A DNA stretch of 64,000 bases from Paramecium pentaurelia (taxonomy: Eukaryota > Ciliophora > Oligohymenophorea > Peniculida > Parameciidae), in assembly GCA_905183005.1 (NCBI GenBank), contig CAJJDO010000026.1, forward strand, positions 485,717-549,716, written 5' to 3'. Shown piece after piece: positions 13,801 to 27,513 of this stretch. The translations under genes were made by a program, and so were the position numbers. Numbering within the stretch: position 1 is the first letter of the stretch; each line of letters opens with the position of its first letter. Below the pieces are notes generated by a model. That model did no database searches, was not told the origin of the DNA, and saw only the letters and a list, made by a program, of their open reading frames with translations.

Positions 13801-16800
13801 GGATATTGAAGAAATTTTAATGTTTAAAAAGTTTAGAGTTCCATCAACATTATTAATTTTATTTCAATAAATTTTATAGTCAGATCATGTATAGTATTTA
13901 TGGTTTCTTGAAAAATTAAGGTAATTTAATGAGAAAAATACATAAAAATTAAATGAAAAGAATTAAAATCTAATTCAAAAAAGATCATCATCTTTTACTA
14001 GTAATAGTCAAATTTATTTTAAGACTTAATCTTAAGATTTAAATTAATAATTACATGATGTAGCAAATTCAATAACACAAATTGAAAATGAGTTAAAATT
14101 TAAAAAAATTGGCATAGAGATATTTTGGAGAGAATTAATTTAATTTGAATGTTTAGGAAAATAATTATCTATAAATCCTATTGATGCACTTTGTTAAATT
14201 ATTAGAAAAGGTGAACCTTTTGAACTTTTAGATGGAGATTCTTAAACTATTGATAAATAATTCTTAAAAAAATTAATATAATAACTCAAATAAGATGAAA
14301 ATCAAAAAGTTTTAGTATTAAGTGTTTTAGGACCTTAAAGTTCAGGTAAATCTACTTTATGGAATAAAATATTTGGATGTCATTTTTGGACAAGTGTTGG
14401 TAGATGCACAAGAGGAATTAATATTCAATTAATAAAAGTGAGAGATAAATCTATTTTTGGAAGTTTGTTTGATCAAATTCTGCTTTTAGACACAGAAGGT
14501 CTTTAAAGTCCAAATTAAACAGATATTGAATTTGATTAAAAAATGTCTTTGTTTATACTAGCTATCAGTGATATAACCTTGCTAACTGTTAAAGGGGATA
14601 TTCATTTATAATTTCATAATCTTATTGAAATTTGTATATATCAATATGGCTAATTAATATAAAATATTGCAGGAGTTAAATAAATTGTTTGGTGTTTTAA
14701 TTAAAATAATGATGTTTAAAAGAAAGGGCCTTTTTTTGAATAAATATAATAGCTGGCTATGAGAGTGGAAAAAAGAAATTATCAATCAAGCCCATTTGAT
14801 TTTGAGATCCAAGAATAATAAAATTAATAAATTGATTATGCAAATATTATTGATATTGATACAAAACATATCTGGGTTTTAGGATTTGCTTAAATTCAGA
14901 ATATTTGGGATTTTCAAAACTGGACATAATAAAGTATTAATGAAACTTTTTCTAAAAATGCTTATTAAAATGGAATTATAATGATAAAAAACTATATGGA
15001 AAAATTTGAACTTTAGAATGATATTAATTAACTTTAAACTCTATCTTAGTTTTTATTATCAGTTGATGAAACATGGAAAAATATTGAAAAATTACCTGAT
15101 TATTTGGAGTTTTCAGAATTACTATAATATTATTAAAACAAATAAATGAAAATTGAATATTAAAAAATGTTAGAAAGAAGAAGTAGAGATTTCGAATTCA
15201 AAAATCTGATAAGAGCTTAAATTAATGAAGCTGCTTTAAAGAATAGAACATCTGAAGAATTTTTTAAGTAGTTAGAGGATGAAAAAATGAAAGATATTAA
15301 TATAAGATTAAATGAGATTTAAAAATACATAAGTTAAGAACTTTAAGAATTTAAATAAAGCTAAAAAATTTCTAAAAAGATTTATTTAAAATATTCAGAA
15401 TAGTTAGAGAGATAAATTAACAATGAAAGATTAGCATGTAAACTTATAATTACAGAAGCTATCATTTAACAAAAAATTTTATATGATAAAGATTAGAGTT
15501 TATAAAATTTAGGAAAGAGTATTAGAACTTTATATGACTATTCACAAAATAAACAACTAGATGAATAGCAAATCTTGGAATAATTTGAAGAAAAGTGGGA
15601 TAATATTGTAAAATAATTTTCTTAGACTTTAGATATATAATTTGATAAGTTTTAGATGTTGTAGTATGAAATAATGAAAGGACAATATAATGAATTTATT
15701 TTAAGATCAACAAAAGAATTTGAATATCTAAATTTATTAAGAAATAAAATAAATAAAACTGAACCCTCCTAATCTAAAGAGGAACAAAAGTTATTATTTA
15801 AGTTATATTTTGAAGAATTAAAAGAAAACTAATTTAGACCTATTGTTCAAACAGATTAAAAGTTTATTAATATATATGAAAAACCAATCAAATAAAAAAT
15901 TGAAGAATTTGAAGGATCAAATTATATCAATTTTCTAAACTTTTATATTTGTTAAATGTAAATTGAATTTGTAAGAAAAGAAAATCTTGAAGATTATTTA
16001 TAAAATTAAATTATTAAAGATTTTAGAGACTTTTAAATTGAAAATTAGTCGAATTAAATTAATGTAAATTTCTTTTCATATTTTTTTGATTATTTTTAAT
16101 TAAAAATTGAGATTAAATTAATTGGAGAATTGCTCTCTGAAAATTAGGATGATAATTTTGAACAATTAAAAAATTATTTTTAATAAATATAAATACCTGA
16201 TGAATTAGAAAAATAAAGTAACTTAAATAATTTTCCAAAAAAGAATTACAAAAATCTAAAAATTTCAGAATTGAGGGAAAAATATATTTGCTCAGAAGTA
16301 AAAGCTGTTTTAAAAGAAATGCATAAAAAATTTTATATCATTTCATAAAACTTAGATTATGAATATAATGTTAACGATTATAATTAATATAGAAGTTACA
16401 TTGATTAAATTGAACACTAGAGCAAAAATCAAAGATTATAGATTTTGAATGAATTTAGTAAATAATTAACAAGTTTAATGGAGAAAGAAGAAGTATGGGA
16501 TAAAATATATGGGGAAGCTTATAATTTGGTTGAAAAAGAGATGAATGTTAAATAAGATGTTAATAAAACTAATAATGAGTAAGTGTCATGTTTTAATATG
16601 TAAAAAATAAATATCATCATTTAGAAATTGAATGTAAATCTAATTTAAAACAAATTAAATACTTAAATATCATATTTTGGAGTAATTTTAAATAAATTAG
16701 GAGAGAGATGCATAATATATTTTTGTTTATTAATTATTTGGAGATTTATAAGTTATTCTTAATGGTAATCAGTAAATAAATATATAAATGAATTGAATCA

Positions 16801-18467
16801 AATGAAATTAAATCAGATAGAGAAGACTTTTGCATATCTTCAAGAAAATAAAACTGTTTTAAGTATAATTTCAGCAAGAGATCTATTTAATACAATTAAA
16901 TAAAATTTTGAATCATAATTCTATATAAATAAAGATGATTATTTTTTATAGTAAATTGATAATGAAAATTTTAATCCAGTTGTTATGCTAGATTAAGAGT
17001 TAAGAAATAATAATTAAGAGTTTATTATTAATTATATTAGTGATTAAAAATCATAAATAGAAAAATATGTGGATAATAAATTAGCTGACTTAAAAACAAG
17101 ATTGAATAATGAGCTTTAAAAAGAATTAAATCAGGAATATGAAGAATTAATTAAGAATATAAAATCAAATGCTTAATTATTATAATAATATCTGTAACCT
17201 AATCTAAATATTGAAGAATACTTTGAGAACACAAAATTAGATTAAGACTTAGAGACAAAATTGTTTGAAATTGTAGTTTGTTTTCTTAAGGGGGATAAAT
17301 TTAATGATAATAAATTAATAAATTATAAGTAAAGATATATATTTTATTAAAATGAAATAGTGTAAGTTTAAATCCCTTTAAATAATTTATAGAATACTAA
17401 AATCTAATTTTTAGATGTTTTCGTTAATGAGTTGATAGAATTATTAAAATAAAATTTATAATTACAACTTGATTTAGATCGATTCAATAAATAAGAAGCA
17501 TTATTAAAAAAACGACAAAAATTGATAGGGTGTGATGTTACTTGTTAATTTTGTAATCGAAAATGTGATTTATAGTATTAACATTAATCAAGTCACAAAT
17601 GTTAATATGGGCATTTTTTAATAGGTATACAAATAATATATAATTTAAGTGAATATGAATGAATTGGAATAATAATTTTCGTGTGATGAATATTTTTAGG
17701 AAAGGAAAGGAAATAATTTTCAATAATTTAAATAAAATTGGTCTTTTGAAAAAGATGAAAATAAAAATGAAAAAAAATAATTAAAATAAGATTTGATAAA
17801 AATTTGGTAATAATATGGAGAAAAGATCTGTTAGATATTATAAAAAAAATACAAGAAAATTTTAGAACAAATTAATCAAAAAAAAATTCATTATATTTTT
17901 ATTCTGGATAGTTCTGGCTCCATGTCTGAAGATTGGTCTAATATTAAAATAGGAGTTAGAGACTTTATTTCTAAAATAAAATAAGATGATTAGCAAAATA
18001 ACAGTGAATCTAAAGTAAGTCTTATCATTTTTGACAATGAAGAAATAGTACTGAAGAATAGTTAGAGAGCAAGGAAAATAGAGAATCATGTAAAAATGAA
18101 TTTTTTAGGTGGAGGAACAAACCTCTCTAATCCAATCAAGAAAGCCATTAAAATAATTAATAAAGATAATTTCTCTGAACTGTAAATTTAAATATATCAT
18201 AGATATTTAATATTATTTCACACTGATGGGAGAGCTGCTTATCCATAATAAGAACTTTAAAATTTATTACAACTAAATTAAGCTAAAAGAGAAAAAATAC
18301 AATTAATTGCCTGTACTTAGAATGCCAATAATTAAAATGAAGTGCTTAATAAGATGATTAATTTTTTTAATGAACATACCAAATAAGCAAATTTATTCAC
18401 ATTTGATTCAGCTGATGACTTAATTTAATTTTGGTCTGTCGTTATCAATTTTAAATTAAATATATGA
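10889..18467 (+). CDS. VLIG-type giant GTPase with C-terminal vWA domain (2,517 aa)
   Basis: Spliced by one 25-nt intron (17625-17649). About 1,140 residues of helical, Gln/Glu-rich sequence precede a GTPase domain: P-loop GPQSSGKST (about residues 1148-1156), then DTEGL near 1201. This matches the large VLIG/URG4-type interferon-inducible GTPases, which have the same G domain deep inside a huge helical protein. About 1,000 more helical residues follow. Then comes a Cys/His cluster (CDVTCQFC near 2215, further Cys and His to about 2245) that looks zinc-binding. A von Willebrand A domain closes the protein, with an intact MIDAS DSSGSMS (near 2332) and a later HTDG. A cytosolic, GTP-dependent assembling protein is likely. 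Its role in a ciliate is unknown. Confidence 0.88.
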
Positions 18468-19261
18468 CTTTTTGATTTATCTTTAAAATCATTATTCAAA
18501 ATTAAAAAGTATAATCATTATTAAATTATAACAACTTTGATAAACTATCATAATCATATTTAAAAATTACTTTGCATAATAAAGGGATTCTAATAATCTA
18601 ACCAACTTAGATAACTTTTTTTGAAAAATAATCTTATAAAAAGTTGAAAAGAGATTTATTATTTAAAGCTGATGGTAACAAATAAACTTGAGAAATTTTA
18701 AGTATTTTTATAATTTAAAATTTATGTTTACATTTTAACAATTTTAGATTATCTTAAATACTAAATTTATTGTACTTTATTTATAAAAAATTATAAAATT
18801 GTTAAATAAATATTTATATAAATAAAAATTTGCATAATATATAATTGAATAATAATTATCTATTTTAATGATTAATTACTCTTATTTTAGATATATTAAT
18901 GTTATTTATTGTAATTTTGAATAATAGTTGCACATTAAATTTTATATTTTTAAAACAGAAGATATTAAATTAAAATTTGTTTTATTATCTAAATATTAGA
19001 AAATATTCTAGATAATGTTTATGTTATTTTAATTTAAACATAAAAAAATTAAATTTCATATAATATAAACCAAAATATTGAAATATTAATTAAGTGAGAT
19101 TAATGAATAAATTTTATGTAATATAAATTCAATCAAAGTGATGAAAAAGGATTCTGATAAATTTATTTAAATTAATATAATTTGTGTTGGTTAAAGAGTG
19201 TCAATATATGAATGATTATAATTAATTAAGTAACTTAAAATTAATTGTCAGAGTTATAACA
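18468..19261. other. Intergenic, AT-rich
   Basis: About 790 bp between two plus-strand genes. All three frames on each strand are short or of poor composition. No RNA gene or repeat is recognised. Confidence 0.5.
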
Positions 19262-19963
19262 ATGGGAATAACTTGTTCATCATAACGAAAATCAACATCA
19301 TAAGTCAGTTTCCAAAACTAAAATTCTAATGAGTAAAATGGTTAAAGTAAAAATATTTCATAAATAAATGAAAACGACTAAAAACTAATTAACAATGGGA
19401 TTTCTTATTTCTTAAGAAGAATAGATTAATTTAATAAGTAAGATTAACCACATGAAACTAAATAACTAATTTCATTCTTTGAAAAATAGTAATAATGGTT
19501 AGAGTGGAAATTAGAATGTGATATTGCCTTCATTATTGATTTAACAACAAAAAATGACAAAAAAAGGATTAGATTATTAAAGGAACTATTAGCTGATAAA
19601 GAGAGACATTAGTCTAGATTTGGTATTATATATCTCGGAAATGATAAAGCTTAATTCGATTTAATAGATGACTCTTAAGAAACAACTTATAATCTGTAAA
19701 AATAACTATAAAATCTCAAATTAGATGATTGGATAAACATTTTTAAGGCTCTAAGAGCGCATATAATTTTCAATAAAGAGTAGATCTTACCTTCAATTTA
19801 TATATTAAGTGAAAATTAATAATCCCAAAATGATGATTCAATATTAGAAGTAGTTGATAATTTATTAGAGGATACTTGTTAAAAACATTCTCTTAATTTT
19901 CATTGTAATAGTTACAAGTTAGAAGATAAAGAGTTTTATAGTGAATAAGAACTAAAATTATGA
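19262..19963 (+). CDS. vWA-like small protein with Met-Gly start (233 aa)
   Basis: Single exon, 233 residues. It begins MGITCSSQ, a good N-myristoylation context with a Cys at position 5 that could be palmitoylated. After a Ser/Gln-rich linker, the C-terminal 150 residues resemble a von Willebrand A fold: a buried strand CDIAFIIDLTTK where vWA domains carry DxSxS, helices, then FGIIYLGND. The metal-site serines are replaced (DLTTK), so metal binding may be weak or lost. It lies 0.8 kb downstream of the giant GTPase gene, whose C-terminus is also vWA. This could be a membrane-attached relative, but that is inference from position and weak similarity. Confidence 0.7.
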
Positions 19964-20450
19964 TGTATAATTATTGTAATATAACTAAATAATTTTCATT
20001 CGAATTCTTAATGTTTTAATATATATATATATATAAATTTAAAAAATAATAATAAGATTTTTCAAAATTAGTTTTAAATTCAATTCATTTATTGCTTAAC
20101 TACTTAAACATGATTACTATTTTATCCATCATAATAAAGTAATATAATGTAAATTGTAAATCTATCTTTAGATTTTTTATTTTAAATAAAGTAATCCTTA
20201 AATTTATTGTTTTTTTGGATTAATAATAAGAGGAATGTAAAATAAATGAGGTTAAGAATGAATTAGATAACATAGTCCTTTTAGAATTTATAGTCTATAT
20301 TAAAATGAGATTAACAACTTTATTTGAAATATCTTAATAATTATATGTTTTATATATATAAAAAGATTTAAGACTTTGAGCATAGAAGAAGTTAGTTATT
20401 AAAATCTAAATTAGGGTTTATAAATCATACTATGTACATAAAAAATTATT
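19964..20450. other. Intergenic between convergent genes
   Basis: About 490 bp of AT-rich sequence with a short (TA)n run near 20022-20035. Nothing coding or structured is recognised. Confidence 0.5.
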
Positions 20451-20846
20451 TCAAAAATGTGTTTCTATATTTATTCTCTAAATTATATTTTTTCCTTGTT
20501 TTTTCTTAGTTTAAGATTTTTTATGAAGTTTTCTTGTTTTTGAATTATTAGTAATGTCTGGATAATTTGATATTTGTGGAATATTCCAAGATGGTGTTTC
20601 TCTGCTATCTTCTATATCATCAAGTTCATCTACATTTTAGATAGTTTCAAAATATATAAAACATGAATGTTTAACATCTATATCGTTACTTTCTAATTTT
20701 TTATCATTAATGTGATCATCATAGTTTTTTTAATAGAGTTTTGGATAATATTAAAATGTCTGAGGTCTATTTACAGTAATTTAATTATCCTCCTCTAATT
20801 ATTCAATTTATGAATTCATTTTATTATTACTGACAAGTGATCCCAT
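20451..20846 (-). CDS. Hypothetical protein with Met-Gly start (131 aa)
   Basis: Uninterrupted 131-residue frame. It starts MGSLVSNNK, compatible with N-myristoylation. The middle is acidic (VDELDDIEDS) and the C-terminus basic (RKLHKKSQTKKKQGK). No domain recognised. The good start context and clear charge blocks support a real gene. It is tandem to, and 550 bp downstream of, the IQ/ankyrin gene on the same strand. Confidence 0.6.
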
Positions 20847-21396
20847 TATTTTAATTAATAAAATAATTATTGTTTAAAGATTGATAAAGATAGTAATTTA
20901 AGAATAATCAAGGTATGTTTATAATAAACAATTAATAAAAAATTAGATTTATTTTATATTAGAACAAATTTCTAATTAAAAAACCTTAATTATTTTATTA
21001 TCTTGTTACAATAACATCTAAATTGATAAATAAGCTTCTTCTTTTGTTTTTGAATATAATATAGTTTATTTAATATAAGTATATACTTTAATTGAATGCT
21101 TCAAAAAGATTATTAAGTCTACCTATTGGAACTTATTTATAATGATAATATTTTTAATATAATAAAATCTATAGTATTATTTAGTAGATAATAATAGTTA
21201 TCTTATAAATCTAAATTCATATTATATTTAACTTAAGAGACAGATTAATTTGTACCAAAATTTGAATGTCTTATACAATACTAAAAGCCCCTTTTCCGAA
21301 TTTTAAATGATTAATCATATTAAATAATATAAATTACAATGAGTTTAGTAAACTAATAATCAAATTCTCATTTTTAATTCAAGTAGTAGTTCATCA
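20847..21396. other. Intergenic, AT-rich
   Basis: About 550 bp between two minus-strand genes. It is very AT-rich, with TA-rich and T-rich runs. No gene seen. Confidence 0.5.
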
Positions 21397-24085
21397 TCAC
21401 TCTAATAATTTTAAGGAATGATCTTTTAATGAAGCAATTATTAATTGTCTGTTCTTCTCTAAAGATTAGGATTTATCTATATATTCATATTGAAATTATA
21501 CAGTTGCTATATAATCCTATAGATTTAATGACTTAAGTAAATCTAAACTTCCAAATGCCAGAGGAGTGCAATTATCTTTATTTATTAAATTTAAATCACC
21601 CCCTTTATTTAGAAAATCAATTATTATTTATTTATTACCTGATTAGAATGCCATATGAAGTGGAGTATTATCATTTGAACATTTTTAATTAACATCTGCC
21701 CCTGCTTTTAATAATAACTTAGTCATATTAATATCACCAAATTTAGCACTATAATATAAAGGAGTATTTCCATATTAGTCATATTATTCAGTATCAGCCT
21801 TAACATATATAAATCCTGCTGATTCTGCAATTGTAACACTTTTCATTTTTGCTGCTTATATCAACTTTCTACTTTTTATTTTTGTTTCTCCACTAATTCT
21901 AATTTTAGTAACTTTATTAATCAAAGATTATTTTAAACTTTCATTCTTAAGTTCTTATTTTTAATGTAAGCTCTATAAATTACAATTCATTTACTTATTT
22001 AACAATTCTACTACTTGCTAAAGATATATCTAAAGTTTTTTATTGACTTAATCTTTGAGTTTATGGAGAAGATGGTGTAGAATATGGAATAAATATGGAC
22101 TTTTGAATTTAATCCAGAGGTAATTTAGGAGGAGAAAATATTGAAAGATCCTTTAATTTTTCAGTCTATCTTTTACTTAATTCATGAGATAACTCTTCAA
22201 AAAATCTTTTAGCTTTCAAACATTTTTATATTTTAATTTCAATATCTCTATTTTTTAATACTGCTTTTTATCCAAGTATATTGGATACTTTCTTTTTATA
22301 CAAATATCTTTTTATTGCCATTTTAATTTTATTAGCTGCTTGTATTTCTATCTCTTCTGATACCCAACCTTATTAAATAGGTAATTCTTTTGATTCTATT
22401 TAATTCATAAATTTTAATTATTAGCTTTAAAATCTTCTTCGAGATTATGGTCCTCCACTATAAAATTATAGAAATTCACTTTTCTAGATATTATAATTTC
22501 TTATAGCTAATCTGAAATTTTGACTTTACTTTATTAATTTCTCTTTCTAAATTTGATTATGTTTATCTTCTTATGCTGATATCAATAATTTAGATGGAGG
22601 ATGAAATTTGTGTTTAACTTATTCTAATGGCATTTCTTCACCATCTTTTATAAATAATGGTTTAATCATTTATTTTTATGCATTTCTTTCAAAGAAATTT
22701 TATTATGAAACTATTTAATTCCCTTTTTTCTTATTTCATTATAATAATTACTTATCTATATCTTTTAACAACATTTTACATTATTTCTTTAAACTTTTAA
22801 ACATAAATGTTTGCTAAAGGATTTCCTGATTTTTATAATCTTCTTAAAATTGATTATTTCTTGATTTCTATTGCTTCTTTTATAAATTTTTTTTTTTATG
22901 CTTATATTAAATATTATACAAATTTAGATTTTACAACTTTCATTTAAAGAGAATCTTTGGATAAATATTATTTTTTTTTATAATTTATGGTCTTATCAGC
23001 TATGTATCAAATAATTAATTACCAATTTATTTTCTCTTGATGATATTCTACTCTTCAAAATATTGTTATCTTTTCTTCATTTAATTTTCTTTTAAAGTAT
23101 AATAATCTTATAAAATCTATTCTGAAATATTTAACTCAATTTACTATTTTATCTATTCAATATTTTTTAATAAATATACTTCATTCTATAATGAATTGAT
23201 AGCTCTTTAAATAAATTCTTTGTCAACATTTTTATTTATTAAAAAACTTGTAGATGCAATATATTATAATTCTTCTTTTGTTATATAATTTCCAGTTTAT
23301 TCACATTTATCAAGTATTATTCCTCTTTTACTAGTTTGTGTTCCATTTGCTAATTACTTTTTCATCGTTTCATATCCTTTTTAAATATAATTTTTCTTCA
23401 TTGATATGAATTATGCTTCTACTGCTTTATTCCACTCAAAAAATACATCAGGTTACTAGATATCAAAATTTTTAAGATTAAATTTAGTTTATGAATTGAT
23501 ATTATTTAATTCTGAGTTATCATTGTTACATTATTTCTCAAAAAAAACCCTAGGAGAATTTTGTATCATTTATACTAAGGCAAATTTAAGTCTTTTTAAT
23601 ATTGCTTTATATTATGATTTAACCTTTAACCATCCATATAAATCTAGTTTATCATCAATATTTTAGATATTACTTTTAGTAGAATCATATTTTTAGATAA
23701 TTCCTAATTAATTAATTAATTAAATACTATCAAATTAGTTTGAGATTTCATCAACAGTACATCTAATGATGTAATTTTGTTTTTCTTCAAGTTTTGTAAA
23801 TTATTATAAAATATTAAAATCAATTCCGAAATCTGAACAAATATTCTGATACTTCTATTTTAAAGGTTTACTTTAATTTGATTTATTTATTAATTTTTCA
23901 AATATAGTACACATATTTTGAATTTAAGTTTATTTAACATAAAGAGAATGTGTTCTTGATGTTGATCTAGTCAAAGGTTATTTTGATATATGTGTAAATC
24001 TATTTTGAATTTATTATTTAGTCATAAGATTAGCAAACTCAGATTGTGTTGTTTCTTATTTGAATGAGTAATTTCTAGGTTTCAT
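21397..24085 (-). CDS. IQ-motif and ankyrin-repeat protein (873 aa)
   Basis: Three introns of 22-23 nt give 873 residues. The N-terminal two thirds are charged, helical and coiled-coil-like. An IQ-type basic helix (AANKIKMAIKRYLYKKK) lies past the middle and may bind calmodulin. The last 130 or so residues hold ankyrin repeats, with the signatures YGNTPLYYSAKFGD and DNTPLHMAF. This layout is common among ciliate cytoskeletal or ciliary scaffold proteins, but no specific orthologue is recognised. Its start is only 38 bp downstream of the stop of the kinase gene on the same strand. Confidence 0.8.
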
Positions 24086-24123
24086 TTATTTAATTTATAA
24101 TGTAATATTATAATATATATTAA

Positions 24124-25288
24124 TCAAATATCTTAAAGTAAATTCAATATTTATTAAGGTGAATATCTTTATTTTGGATTGATGGCTAACATTCCTTTTA
24201 ATAATTAAGTTAATAAAGGTGTAACTTAAATACCAGAATAATTTTATTCTCTCAATACAAATTCTAGATTAGTAAGTATTTTAATTTATTTTTCAACAAT
24301 TTTACTAAAACTTCTACCTGTAACAGCAAATAAACCTTAAGCCATGACTTTCTGACCTTTATAATTAATTACTTATGTGTCATAACTCATCCATAATGGC
24401 AATCCTGAAATAATTTCTAAAATAACACATCCTAATCCCCAAATATCTATAACCCAAGATTTATCATAATTGACAAGCGATTCAATTAATTGATTATCAT
24501 AAGACATTTAATTCTCTCTTAGTATAAATGTTAACATTTCTGGAGACATATATTCAGGTGTTGCCATTGAGAATTTTTCAAATACTTCTACAAATTTAAA
24601 AGATGAACCATAATCTATAATTTTAAATTCAACATCTTGTTATCCATAAGAGATAAGAATGTTTTCACTTTTAATATCACTATGGACCCAACCTGTCTTG
24701 ACTAGTAATTCTATAGTTTATGTGATTCTTTTTATAAATTTAAATAAAAAGACAGGAAACTACTTAAAGAGCAAACTTAATTTCTATGGAATTAACTACC
24801 ATGTATTCTTATTATACCTTATAACTATTATTGAGGGATTCAAAGTCATACAATTAAGTACCCAATGAATATCCACAAACTTCATATATTATGAATACAT
24901 CATGCGGATCAATGACATAATCTAACATTTTGCATAGATTTTTAATTCCTTCATTTTACTAATATTAACTCTTTATTTAACCTCCTTTATTAAAAAATTA
25001 AGTGCAAAATGCTAATTCTTTAAAATGAGTTTCATGTTTAGATTTTCTTGGAATCTATTTTACAGCACATAATGCACCTCCATTCTATTCTTTAGCTAAC
25101 CAAATCAATGAAAAACCTCCTCTTCCCAATAGTTTCTCTCTTTAAAATCCAAAAGGGAATCTATTTCCAAATTTATCCCATTCCTCTATAGTAATTTCAA
25201 ATTACTAAATAAATGATTTAGCATCATTTATTTAATTTTATTTAATACCAACAGACTAAAATAGAGATTATTATTATTATCTTTGTTA

Positions 25289-25320
<32 letters not shown>

Positions 25321-25564
25321 GTTGAATAGAATACGATCTTTATTTTTGACTTGTATATAAAGATGTTCTATTTTAATTATTAGGAGATTAATTGTAATCT
25401 CCAATGCTATTATTTCTTTTATTTGATATTGATCTTTTTGTTTTAATTTAGCTTCTTTATGATAGTTAAATTATTTTTGGTTGATTTGAGAATTCTGTTT
25501 CTGAATCAGATTATTGTTGAGTCATCAATCTATTTGTTTTGTTATTCAATAACCCTTTATTCAT
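24124..25564 (-). CDS. Protein kinase with polyQ N-terminus (468 aa)
   Basis: One 34-nt intron (24784-24817). The first 130 residues are Ser/Gln-rich and contain a pure Gln run written in CAA and TAA codons. The kinase domain then shows a glycine loop (LGRGGFSLIW), the ATP-binding lysine (CAVKQIP), a catalytic loop HSDIKSEN, a DYG metal motif and ATPEYMSPE before the DIWGLG helix. The catalytic Asp and Asn are present, but HRD has become HSD and DFG has become DYG, so this is a non-RD kinase. Activity remains likely. The end (AINPKQRYS) is a normal subdomain XI. Family beyond ePK not assigned. Confidence 0.88.
25268..25326. repeat. Trinucleotide microsatellite encoding polyQ
   Basis: On the plus strand this is a run of ATT/TTG-type triplets. 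On the coding (minus) strand it is (CAA/TAA)n, and both codons mean Gln under this code. It lies inside the kinase gene. Slippage here would change the Gln run without a stop or frameshift. Confidence 0.85.
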
Positions 25565-25800
25565 TTTCCATCTGTTAGAGAATACACTATGTTCCACCTT
25601 ATTTAATGGTGAATAATTTAAAGATATCTAGACATAACACAATTTGCTTACTGGCTTTGAGTTTCGAGTGTCATCAACTTCTGTTTAGATATTTAGTTTC
25701 TATTTACAATACAGTTATTTTAATTACAACTGATGTTATTACTTAATACTCCTTTTCATTAGATAATTCTTATTTTATATATATTTATATATATATAGAA

Positions 25801-27465
25801 TCACTAATCACTCTTTTTCTAATTTTCAACTTCTAATTGAAGTCCAATCTTAGAATCATTGATTGAAAATTCAATCTAAGGTTGAGTATTAGATGTTTCT
25901 AATTGGATTACTTTTTCTCTAGCCTCCTTCCAATATCGAAGAAGTGCTAAATATTTATATATTAGCAATCCTATTATTCCTATAACAATCAATCCTCCAA
26001 TAATTATGCTCTTATATATTAATGGTTCATCTTCTTTTGTCATTATAGCATAATTGAAGTATAATGTATAGCTTTTCTTTTTTTAGCAACCTTAACAATC
26101 ACTATTGTAATATTCCAATTCAAAATGAAAGGGTGATTGTTTTGCTTCCTCTTAACTTTAGCATGTACAAATTATTTCAAACTTCCCCTTAAATTTTAAA
26201 TAAAATACTTACTGCTAATAGATTTAATTTTAAAAATCTTGTTCTTGTATATGCATATACATAATCTGTTTTTCCAGAACTGGTTACTTTAGATAACATT
26301 AAAATATCTAAGATTTAAGGAACTAACAGATTTGATTAAACTTTATAATTTTATTGATTAAGATAAACAGCATCAACTCCAACTGTAATTATACTTTATG
26401 TTTTCTCTCCTATCAATAAGGCATATAAACCATGAATTACAATATGCTTTACTTTTTAATTTATGTATTGCATATTTAATTCTTTTAAATTAATTGAATC
26501 AAATGAATAATCTATCTATATAAATAGGTTTTATTGATTACAATGATATGTCCTTTATTGTCATCATTAACAACAACTAATATTCCTCTATTATACAATT
26601 TGAAATTGACTGCTTATGGTTTTGTCATTAAAATTTGCTATTAATTATCATTTACAGTAATTGAATCTTCAAAATTTATAGTTTAAGCTATGAATGTTGA
26701 ATTCTGATACAAAAGAAATATTCTAAATTATTAAGTAATTATTTCAAATTCAAAATGTATTATATTTGATTCAAATTTATAAATTTCATTCATTTTTTTA
26801 TTGTATATTTTTAGATTTCCATCTAAATATAATATAAAAATGTAAGTTGAATAAACCTTAATTAATTTAATTGAATTGACATTAATTGAATCCTATGTAT
26901 AATTACTAATAAATTAGATTGTTTTATTATAATATGTATTATTATGAACTTCATATTCATACACTTTATTATTTTACAATAGGAGTAATAATATATTTAA
27001 TGACTCAATTTAAATTAAATAAGAATTTTCAATTGATTCATTTATTTAAAAGTGTTAAATCTTGGCAATATTTTGATTTATATCATTATGAGAAATAAAT
27101 GTTAAATTTTTATCACTTGTTAATATAATAATGCCATTAGTATTTATAACAGCTGATTAAATAAATTCTGTTTAACCATAAAATTTACCATTCACAAAAT
27201 TAATTTCAAAATCTTACTCTGTTTTATGAGTAACTTTTAATTATGACTCTATTTCAATTTCTAAATGTTAAGGTCTAGCAGAACATTATGTTTGATTAGT
27301 ATGTTTTTTATTGTTATTTGAAATGTGATATTTGTATATATATCCAGATTCATCTATAATATCAATAATATTTTCTTTGTATAATGGCAATTAAAGAGCT
27401 TGATCTAATTTTAGTTGGTTTTGATTGGAAATTTAAGGAAAGATAAATATAATAGTTATAAACAT
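25801..27465 (-). CDS. Type I single-pass membrane protein (537 aa)
   Basis: Two introns (26 and 25 nt). The start MFITIIFIFPQIS looks like a signal peptide. The ectodomain of about 430 residues alternates short hydrophobic strands with polar turns (FINGK-, GIIIL-, GNLKIY-like blocks). This suggests a beta-propeller or other all-beta fold, but no domain can be named. A short Cys cluster (CQGCQKKK) precedes one clear membrane span (SIIIGGLIVIGIIGLLIY) near residue 465, then a charged 55-residue cytoplasmic tail. Its start lies 48 bp from the stop of the bromodomain gene. Function unknown; a surface or vesicle receptor is a guess. Confidence 0.75.
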
Positions 27466-27513
27466 AAATTTGATTAATCAAATTTTTTAATAAATATGTT
27501 TTCATATAATATA

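Noticed and set aside
24659..24868. Plus-strand open frame opposite the kinase
   Set aside because: It is antisense to the kinase catalytic region and has no homology or start context.
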